From Curvibacter gracilis ATCC BAA-807 (GTDB taxonomy: Bacteria > Pseudomonadota > Gammaproteobacteria > Burkholderiales > Burkholderiaceae_C): a stretch of 64,000 nt of DNA. A program made the translations under genes and the position numbers. The stretch lies in the NCBI RefSeq assembly GCF_000518645.1, contig NZ_JADZ01000006.1, forward strand, positions 310,001 to 374,000. Direction: 5' to 3'. How positions within the stretch are numbered: the first letter of the stretch is position 1; each line of letters opens with the position of its first letter. The notes below the pieces were generated by a model. It saw only the letters and a list, made by a program, of their open reading frames with translations, had not been told where the DNA came from and searched no databases. This document shows, piece by piece, positions 61,548 through 64,000 of the stretch.

Positions 61548-63237
61548 GTTGCCCGCACCGTCGGAGGGTCCTCCGGCCGGGCTGGCCGCCTACCAGCAGG
61601 CCTTGTGGGGCCTGCCCGCCCGCCTGGTGGTGTTGGCGGGCGAGGAGGTTCTGTCCCCCGTCCTGACCGGCGGCCCTGAGGGCTTGCCTGGCACGACGCC
61701 CACGCTGCATCTGCCTGGCGCTGCGACAGCGCTTTCGCGCCACTGGGCCGAAGCGGTGGTCAGCCATGCGGCAGCCCACCAGCGCTTTGGCGCCGCACCT
61801 CAGCCGCGCGCCGGCCTCAAACCCGTGCAGCAGGCCCTGTACGGGGTGCTGGAAGACGCCCGGGTCGAGGCCCTGGCCTGTGCCGAGCTGCCGGGCTTGC
61901 GTGGGCTCTGGTGCGCTTTCCATGCCGGGCCCGATGCCTTGCAGGGCCTGGGCTTCGAGGCCTTGCTGGCGCGTCTGGCCCGGGTGCTGCTCGACCCCGG
62001 CTGGCACGACCCCCACCCCTGGGTCGAGAAGGTGCGCCGCGGCGTGCAAGGGTCCGATGGCCTCGGCCTGTTGCAAGCCACACCGGCCTCTTTGCGCCAG
62101 GCCGCTTCGGTGCTGGGGCATGACATCGGGCAGATGCGCCTGCCCTTCAACCCCCGTACGTACCGCCCCCATCCCGGCTACCGCGACGACAACCAGCACC
62201 TGTGGTGCCGGGATCCCGATCTGCCTCCTTCCGATCTGCCGCTGCAGGGCGAGGCGGCGCAGGGCAGCAACACCCAGGTCGACCTGCAGGCACCGCCCAG
62301 CCTGCAGGCCGCGGCCCCCTGGCCGGCCGAGCCGCCGCCTCCGGCCACGGCGCCTGGGGTCTGGCACCCCGAATGGGACCAGCGCATCGGCCGCTATCGC
62401 CCGGCCTGGTGCTGTGTGCGGGTGGAGCCCGCCGTGCCGCGGGGGCCGGCTTTGGCGGGCCCCCCGGCGCCGCCGGCCTTGCGCGCCGCGCTGTCGCGCC
62501 TGCCCGGCCCGCGCCAGCGGGCCCCCGGCTGTGCCCGTGAGGGCGAGGCCCTGCACCCGGCCGCCCTGGTCGACGCCGCGCTGGACCTGCGCCGTGGCCA
62601 CGCCCCCGACCCCCGCCTGTACCAGCGTCAGCGGGCGCAGGGGGCGCCGCTGGCGGTCAGCCTGCTGCTGGACGCGTCGGCCTCCACCGCCGAGCCCGGG
62701 CCCGATGGGCAGCCGCTGCTGGCGGCCTTGCGGCCCTCGGTGGCGCACAGCCTGGCCGCCTTGCAGGCGCTGGGGCACCGCCAGGCGGCCTGGGCCTTTG
62801 CCTCGCGCGGGCGCCTGCAGGTCACGCTGCGAGGCCTCAAGAGCTGGCACGAGTCGGCCCTGGCACCCGAGGTGCAGGCGCGGCTGGCGGGCTTGCAAAG
62901 CGGCGGCTCCACCCGCCTGGGCGCGGTGCTGCGCCAGGCCCTGCAGGATCAGCTGGCCGATGCGGCCCGCCACCCGGGCTGGCGCCGGGTGATCGTGCTG
63001 CTCACCGATGGCGAGCTGCACGACATCGATGTGCACGAGGCCGGCTACCTGCAGGCCGACCTGGCCCGGGCCTGCCGCGAGGCGGCGCGCCACGGGGTGG
63101 CGGTGCGGGCGCTGGTGCTGCCCCCGGGCCGGCCCCAGGCACTGCACCCCTGTCTGGGCGCGGGGGCCTGCGCCGGGCTGCAGGGGCCGAGCCAGTTGGC
63201 TGTGCGCTTGCCGGCCCTGTTGGGTGGCGGTTGGTGA
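61531..63237 (+). CDS. VWA domain protein (CbbO/NorD type)
   Basis: A 568-residue partner of the MoxR ATPase. The N-terminal part (about 1-190) matches the CbbO/NorD helical region (YGVLEDARVEALACAELPGL, then GLWCAF). A Pro/Ala-rich linker follows, and the C-terminal VWA domain has an intact MIDAS motif DASAS (LLLDASASTAEP) with TDGELHD. No ATG fits; TTG 61531 has GGAGG 6 nt upstream and is preferred, while TTG 61549 is possible. The frame extends far upstream only as a shadow of the ATPase gene. It is the last gene of the operon and converges with a porin. Confidence 0.87.
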   Translation: MVRSPELPAPSEGPPAGLAAYQQALWGLPARLVVLAGEEVLSPVLTGGPEGLPGTTPTLHLPGAATALSRHWAEAVVSHAAAHQRFGAAPQPRAGLKPVQQALYGVLEDARVEALACAELPGLRGLWCAFHAGPDALQGLGFEALLARLARVLLDPGWHDPHPWVEKVRRGVQGSDGLGLLQATPASLRQAASVLGHDIGQMRLPFNPRTYRPHPGYRDDNQHLWCRDPDLPPSDLPLQGEAAQGSNTQVDLQAPPSLQAAAPWPAEPPPPATAPGVWHPEWDQRIGRYRPAWCCVRVEPAVPRGPALAGPPAPPALRAALSRLPGPRQRAPGCAREGEALHPAALVDAALDLRRGHAPDPRLYQRQRAQGAPLAVSLLLDASASTAEPGPDGQPLLAALRPSVAHSLAALQALGHRQAAWAFASRGRLQVTLRGLKSWHESALAPEVQARLAGLQSGGSTRLGAVLRQALQDQLADAARHPGWRRVIVLLTDGELHDIDVHEAGYLQADLARACREAARHGVAVRALVLPPGRPQALHPCLGAGACAGLQGPSQLAVRLPALLGGGW

Positions 63238-63251
63238 GCCCCGGTGGGCCC

Positions 63252-64000
63252 TCAGAACACCTGTTTGATGCCCAGTGAAATACCGGTGGCGCTGCGGCGG
63301 GTGCCCGGCAGGTGGGCCGCGCCTTGCCACTGCGTCTGGTCCAGTTCGGCGTACACCAGGCTGCGGCGCGAGAGCTTGTATTCGAGGAAGCCCACCGCCC
63401 TGTTGAACCCATCGTTGGCCAGGCCGCTCTGCTGGCGTTTCACGTGGTAGAGCGCCAGCACCAGGTCCAACTGGGCGCTCAAGGGCAGCACGCCGCCGAA
63501 GGACAGGATGTCACGCCGGGTTTCCTGGGTGGTGCTGGTCTCGGCCACGTGACGGGCATAGCTGGCCGACCAGCGCCCGCCCCAGGCGGCCAGGCCCAGG
63601 CCGGCGCTGACGGCTTTCAGGCTCAAGCCTTCGGCGGTCTTGAACTGGCTCAGGGACAGGCTGCCGTTCAGCTCGGGCGTGTCGTAGAACAGGCCCAGCT
63701 CGGTGGCGCCTGCCTGCGAGGGGGCATCGCTTTGTCGCTGGCCCTGCGCGCGCAGGGCACGCCATTCATAGGCCCCGGTCTTGAGGCTGTATTTGAGGCT
63801 GTTGTCGAGGCGGAATGAGCCGTTGGCGGAGCCCGCCGGCCCGTACTCCTGGCCCAGGCCATGGGCGCTCAGCCCGGCCAGGGCCACGTTGGGGTTGAAG
63901 GGCGCAAAGCGAAAGCCCAGGGGGTCGATCCTGCCCAGAGAGTCGCCCAACAGCGTGGTCTGGCGGCCCAGCGTCAGCGTGCCGGCCTCGCCCGACAGGC
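63252..64000 (-). CDS. Gram-negative porin, C-terminal part
   Basis: The 3' part (249 codons) of an outer-membrane porin of the beta-proteobacterial type; the 5' part is beyond the right edge. LSGEAGTLTLGRQTT is the strand-loop before the constriction loop, alternating strands follow (SLVYAELDQTQWQ, ATGISLGIKQVF), and the final residue is the aromatic Phe needed for BAM recognition. A role in outer-membrane passage of amides is only suggested by its position. Confidence 0.9.
   Translation of the reverse strand, partial: LSGEAGTLTLGRQTTLLGDSLGRIDPLGFRFAPFNPNVALAGLSAHGLGQEYGPAGSANGSFRLDNSLKYSLKTGAYEWRALRAQGQRQSDAPSQAGATELGLFYDTPELNGSLSLSQFKTAEGLSLKAVSAGLGLAAWGGRWSASYARHVAETSTTQETRRDILSFGGVLPLSAQLDLVLALYHVKRQQSGLANDGFNRAVGFLEYKLSRRSLVYAELDQTQWQGAAHLPGTRRSATGISLGIKQVF

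Noticed and set aside
60693-63237. Rubisco or nitric oxide reductase activation genes (cbbQO/norQD)
   Set aside because: No structural genes for either enzyme are in the window; the pair is translationally coupled to amiE.

Overview
The window is about 64 kb of very GC-rich, densely coded bacterial chromosome. The gene content points to the Burkholderiales, most likely Comamonadaceae: GTP-type PEP carboxykinase, a DUF4148 protein, several Bug/TctC orphan solute receptors, many LysR regulators, a stand-alone MetH N-terminal domain and a GC-rich extragenic palindromic element. I see no rRNA, tRNA, CRISPR array, insertion sequence or prophage. Genus and species cannot be fixed from the sequence alone.

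Layout. 0.2-1.4 kb: secreted DUF4148 protein and a RelE-type toxin/HTH antitoxin pair. 1.4-4.9 kb: FAD-linked oxidase, PduO-type cobalamin adenosyltransferase, LysR regulator, META lipoprotein. 5-9.1 kb: amino-acid group (DadA-like oxidase, polar amino-acid receptor, Asp/Glu-type racemase, CysB-like regulator). 9.3-17.8 kb: Leu/Ile/Val-type receptor, SodC, uracil permease, HDOD protein, Rpn nuclease with a possible internal gene, acetoacetyl-CoA synthetase, EamA exporter. 17.9-19.8 kb: minCDE. 19.8-29.1 kb: flavin reductase, an alpha/beta hydrolase lacking its nucleophile, M14 peptidase, PAP2 phosphatase, YdcF, quinone-reductase-like protein, a second DadA with a divergent ArgP-like regulator, TetR, UspA, metallophosphoesterase. 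29.2-37.7 kb: two small Comamonadaceae-type proteins with a shared GGTTAACCCT promoter palindrome, a Bug receptor with LysR, PckG, threonine ammonia-lyase, an Aer-like chemoreceptor. 37.7-47.6 kb: RecQ, diguanylate cyclase, MetH N-terminal unit, LysR + Bug + N-formylglutamate amidohydrolase, a PemK/MazF-like toxin-antitoxin pair, DUF2834 protein, atypical SDR.

The most interesting region is 47.6-63.2 kb, a complete short-chain amide sensing, uptake and hydrolysis locus. A LuxR-type response regulator overlaps a 1146-residue protein that joins an NCS1-type permease, an eight-cysteine cluster, a histidine kinase and a receiver domain. Divergently, a UrtABCDE-type ABC importer is followed in one operon by formamidase/acetamidase (FmdA), an FmdB zinc ribbon, aliphatic amidase (AmiE) and a MoxR AAA+ ATPase/VWA protein pair of the CbbQ-CbbO/NorQ-NorD type. 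No urease, Rubisco or nitric oxide reductase gene is present in the window. A TACGT-N6-ACGTA palindrome about 43 bp upstream of the likely urtA transcription start is a good candidate site for the response regulator. The inferred flow is: the permease-kinase senses an amide, the regulator switches on the importer, and two unrelated amidases release ammonia and carboxylate while the AAA+/VWA pair remodels or activates one of the operon products. A decayed BrnT/BrnA module sits between the two halves, and a porin gene runs off the right edge.
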